Shown here: one piece after another, positions 60,990 to 64,000 of the stretch
Position numbering within the stretch: position 1 is the first letter of the stretch
How the letters are laid out: every line of letters begins with the position of its first letter
Position numbers and translations under genes: made by a program
From: Mercurialis annua
Taxonomy: Eukaryota; Streptophyta; Magnoliopsida; Malpighiales; Euphorbiaceae
Direction of reading: 5' to 3'
NCBI RefSeq assembly: GCF_937616625.2
Contig: NC_065574.1
Span: 1,054,001 to 1,118,000 of the forward strand
Length of the DNA stretch: 64,000 bases
Notes under the pieces: model-generated
Databases searched by the model: none
What the model was told of the DNA's origin: nothing
The model's input: only the letters and a program-made list of their open reading frames with translations

Positions 60990-62461
60990 ATGAATCTGTT
61001 TTATCTCTTCATTCTCTCAACTTTGATTTTGAAATCATTATGTTTAAAAGTTGAGGCAGCAAAAAGTAATAATGCTCATATTACTGTGATGGGTTTTGTG
61101 TACTGTGATATCTGCTCCAACAACACCTTCACCAGGCACAGCTACTTCTTACCAGGTCAGAATTACTCCAACCTGAATTTTTTGTTTTATTATTTTAGCA
61201 CATTTTTTACTTTTATGATTGATTGGCTATTGCGCGGAAACTTCTCGAGTTCTATGTTTGAACCAAAATACCTCCATGCAATTTGGTTTGATTTTCAGTT
61301 TATAACTATTAAAATTTGGTTTGGCTGAATCGAACAGATCACATAAATATTATATATAAATAATAAATTCTCTCTTTGTCATAATGTAACTTTAATATTG
61401 AATAAAGGATCATTGTGATCCTTACACTTGTGCATCGCGATTAATTAACTCATACTTAGTTATTTTTGGCAAATCAGAACACCGATATATTTCCCGTTGA
61501 AAAAAGTCGATATGGTACATAGCATTTTTTAAACGGAAAATAGGTCGGTGTATTGATTTGCCAAATCCTGAAAATTGGTGACTAATTTTGTCAAATTTTT
61601 AAAGTTTGTGCTGTAATTACAAATCACGCTAAAATTATCCGTGATTTAATTTATATTTAATCTTTTAATCAATTAAGGCAGATATTTTTCAATTTTTTGA
61701 TCAATTGAGGACAAAATTGAGCTATTCTAGTTCCTGAATTTGTTCATTATGTATAATTTTATGTTTAATTGAACTAAAAATAAAATGAATATTTATAAAT
61801 TAATTGACTGACACACAAGTTTAGGGACCAAAATGACCCTTAGCTCATTTAATTTTTTACGTGTTTGACAACGAAGCAGAATTATCTTGAGCAAAGGGTC
61901 ATAGTAGTCCTTAAATATATTTGTCATTATCAATTAACTCATATTTAACTATTTTACTAAAGTAAAAGGTGCAAAGAAACCCTTATAGTGTTCTCAAAAG
62001 TACACATAAGCTTTTAACCTTTTTTCCGTGCACAAATAAATCCCCGTTGTTTCAAAACTAAACAACTAAATCCAAATCAAAATCAATTGTTCGTAACTTA
62101 GTTTGATTTGGGCATTAAATTTTCAGGTGCCGGAGTTAAAATAGATTGCAAATTCAAAGCAAGCTCAGCAAAAGTGAAAGAACAAGTTTCATTCTCCGTA
62201 AACAGAACAACAAATCGGAACGGAGTTTACAAATTAGAAATACCTTCCGTTGACGGAATTTCATGTGCAGAAGCGGCCATTGAATCATCATGTCAAGCTT
62301 CTTTAATTCACAGTTCATCTACATCATGCAATGTTCCTGGTTTCAAATCTACTTCTGATCAAATCTCTATCAAAGCTAAACACCCTAATCTCTGCATTTA
62401 TAGCCTTTATGCCATGAATTTTAGACCATCAAAAACTGATCTTACGTTATGTGGAAACTGA
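60990..62461 (+). CDS. Secreted Ole e 1-like (pollen_Ole_e_I family) protein
   Basis: Two exons, 60990-61155 and 62127-62461, encode 166 residues. The N-terminus MNLFYLFILSTLILKSLCLK is a signal peptide, with cleavage likely after VEA (about residue 24). The mature part starts the family pattern ITVMGFVYCDICSNNTFTRH (G-x-V-Y-C-D-x-C), then SYFLPGAGVKIDCKF across the splice junction, NGVYKLEIPSVDG, and a regular spacing of cysteines (SCAEA, SCQAS, SCNVP, LCIYS, LCGN) that form the disulphide core. Such proteins are secreted to the cell wall in pollen and many other tissues; their exact role is unclear. Length matches the family. The 971-base intron is repeat-rich. Confidence 0.92.
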
Positions 62462-63822
62462 GAAGGACCTATTTGTTCATTATTTATACATAAATGTGGA
62501 TTTGTTTAATTATGTATAAATCTTGGGGCTAAATGTTAATTTCCTTTTCTTTATTATATGTTTGTTTGTTCGAAATTTTACTACAAATTGTCTTAAATTC
62601 TGTGAAATTTAGAAGTTCGGGTAACTTCCTTCTCTATTTTCTTCTTTGATTTATAAAATGAAATCCCTTAATTTTGATTTTATTGCATTAAAATTTTGTA
62701 CCATTAGTTTGACTCTATTTCCGCTAAGTTTAGATGACGTGACGAACAACTAAAGCCTACATAAATAATAATATTATTTTTTACTTCACATAAATCACGT
62801 CACATATTAAATTCACGTAGCGTTGCATCAATATAAAACTTAGAGAGTATTTGGTTCAGCTTTTTGGAAAAGTTTTTAGCTTTTACTTTTCAAAAAGCTC
62901 CACCAAAGTATTTGGTGAGAATTTTTTTAGAGCTTTTCGGAGCTTTTTGAACCTCCAACAGCTGCTGTTTGAAAACCTCCATTTTGGAGCTTTTTACTAA
63001 CAGCTGATAGCTGTTTGAGTATTTTTAATTATTTAGACAAAATTACCCCTACTAGAATATATCATTTTTTAATAAATAAAATTATTAAATTATTTTTAAA
63101 TACTCTAATTATTTATTAATTATATAAAATTATTTTATTTATATTAAAACAACTATAATTTAATAATTTTTTAAAAAAATTATTATAAATTTATCAAAAA
63201 AATAACTAAATAAAAACTAAATATTGTTTTTATAAAAAAATAATTATTAATATTTTTATTAAATAATATATGATATAATATATTTATAATTTAATAAATA
63301 AAAATAAAAATTATGCCATTTATGGTCATTTTATATATAAACAGCTACAACGAATTAAATCTCAACAAACACTTATAGTCTATCAGCTATCAGCTACCAG
63401 CCAGTGGCGGATGCAGGACTTTTACATGGTGGGGGTCCATATTTACAATAACAATTTAAATTATAAAATATATAAATTTTAGTTAAAAATATTAACGTAA
63501 TAATTAAAAAATTATATTTTATATTAATATATATCAAGTCGGATGATTAACAATTGATAAATTATCAAATTTAATTTCTGGTGATCTTTTTTGTAAGATT
63601 ATAATATAATTCCATGAATAAATTCATCAAAATAATAACAATTCACTATATATATATATATAATGATGAAACTTAAATTGGTAATTGGAGTATTTTTTAA
63701 AATCTGATAAATACCAGTAAATAAAAAATATATGTAACTCAAACTTTTGAATTGAATTGATAGGTTAGAGTTTTTTCTTATAAGTCTTCAATTTAAAATA
63801 TAAGAATGATTTTTAAATATTG
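62462..63822. other. 3' region with a GTATTTGGT transposon-like block
   Basis: After the probable 3' UTR (to about 62640), 62840-63400 begins GAGAGTATTTGGTTCAGCTT and ends in CAACAAACACTTATAGTC. It contains AGCTTTTTGGAAAAG and CTTTTCAAAAAGCT (complementary) and TATCAGCTATCAGCTA/TAACAGCTGATAGCTG. It resembles hAT-type non-autonomous elements. At 63404 GTGGCGGATGCAGGACTT resembles another plant transposon end. No coding gene; a (TA) tract lies at about 63646-63663. Confidence 0.4.
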
Positions 63823-64000
63823 AGTTAATTCCTAAAAAAATCACGAACTTTACACAAAGTTTCATTTTAATCATGAATTTTAAAAGTTGTCATTTAAAGG
63901 CACGAACTTTCATTTTGTTTCAAATCTATCGCCAAAGTAAAATCCGGTGTATTTTATCGAATCAAAAATTCCTAATCCTATATACTCTAACTAAAAGATA
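63823..64000. repeat. Mutator-type MITE (family M1), cut by the window edge
   Basis: Begins GAGTTAATTCCTAAAAAAAT, then CACGAACTTTACACAAAGTT and a body that is the reverse complement of 20347-20637 (CAAATCTATCGCCAAAGTAA, TTATCGAATCAAAAATTCCT). The element is the same family in the opposite orientation; its other end lies outside the window. Confidence 0.8.

Noticed and set aside
1..64000. CRISPR arrays or prokaryotic operons
   Set aside because: No regularly spaced identical repeats, and all confident genes are spliced plant nuclear genes.

Overview
This is an AT-rich stretch of a plant nuclear genome, almost certainly a eudicot. The evidence is intron-rich genes with GT-AG junctions, plant-only families (RLCK-VII kinase, CC-type glutaredoxin, GRAS factor, prenylated MUB, Ole e 1-like protein, plant DRB), a nuclear tRNA-Gln, and many plant MITEs and SINEs. 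I cannot name the species. No bacterial operons, CRISPR arrays or viral genes were seen.

Layout: (1) 4.5-6.2 kb, minus: a DRB2/3/5-type double-stranded RNA-binding protein. (2) 7.5-10.7 kb, minus: a DHHC protein S-acyltransferase. (3) 10.8-14.3 kb: Stowaway-like MITEs, a tRNA-Gln(UUG), a broken LINE-type RNase H domain and a SINE. (4) 14.9-19.1 kb, minus: an RLCK-VII/PBL-type kinase with an acylation motif. (5) 21.3-24.4 kb, minus: a conserved type II membrane protein with a fucosyltransferase-like pattern and an apparent GC-AG intron. (6) 26.1-33.1 kb, plus: a CID/RPRD1-like RNA polymerase II CTD-binding protein with a long leader intron. (7) 40.4-40.8 kb, plus: a CCMC (ROXY-type) glutaredoxin. 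(8) 44.2-46.9 kb, minus: an ankyrin-PGG gene with a nonsense codon and a frameshift. (9) 48.4-52.4 kb, plus: a membrane-anchored ubiquitin-fold protein. (10) 53.1-55.9 kb, minus: a GRAS factor resembling the RAM1 type. (11) 61.0-62.5 kb, plus: a secreted Ole e 1-like protein.

The genes have unrelated jobs (RNA silencing, palmitoylation, signalling, cell surface, transcription, redox), as is usual for plant neighbourhoods, and I see no gene cluster or novel multi-gene system. The distinctive content is in non-coding DNA: three SINE-like families, Mutator-type MITEs with 9-bp target duplications, Stowaway-like MITEs with TA ends, a family ending in AGCTATGTTGCACGGAAAC, and a 130-bp-arm inverted repeat inside the MUB intron. 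Exon boundaries were set by hand from splice signals, reading frame and remembered family sequences. They are precise but unconfirmed by transcripts.
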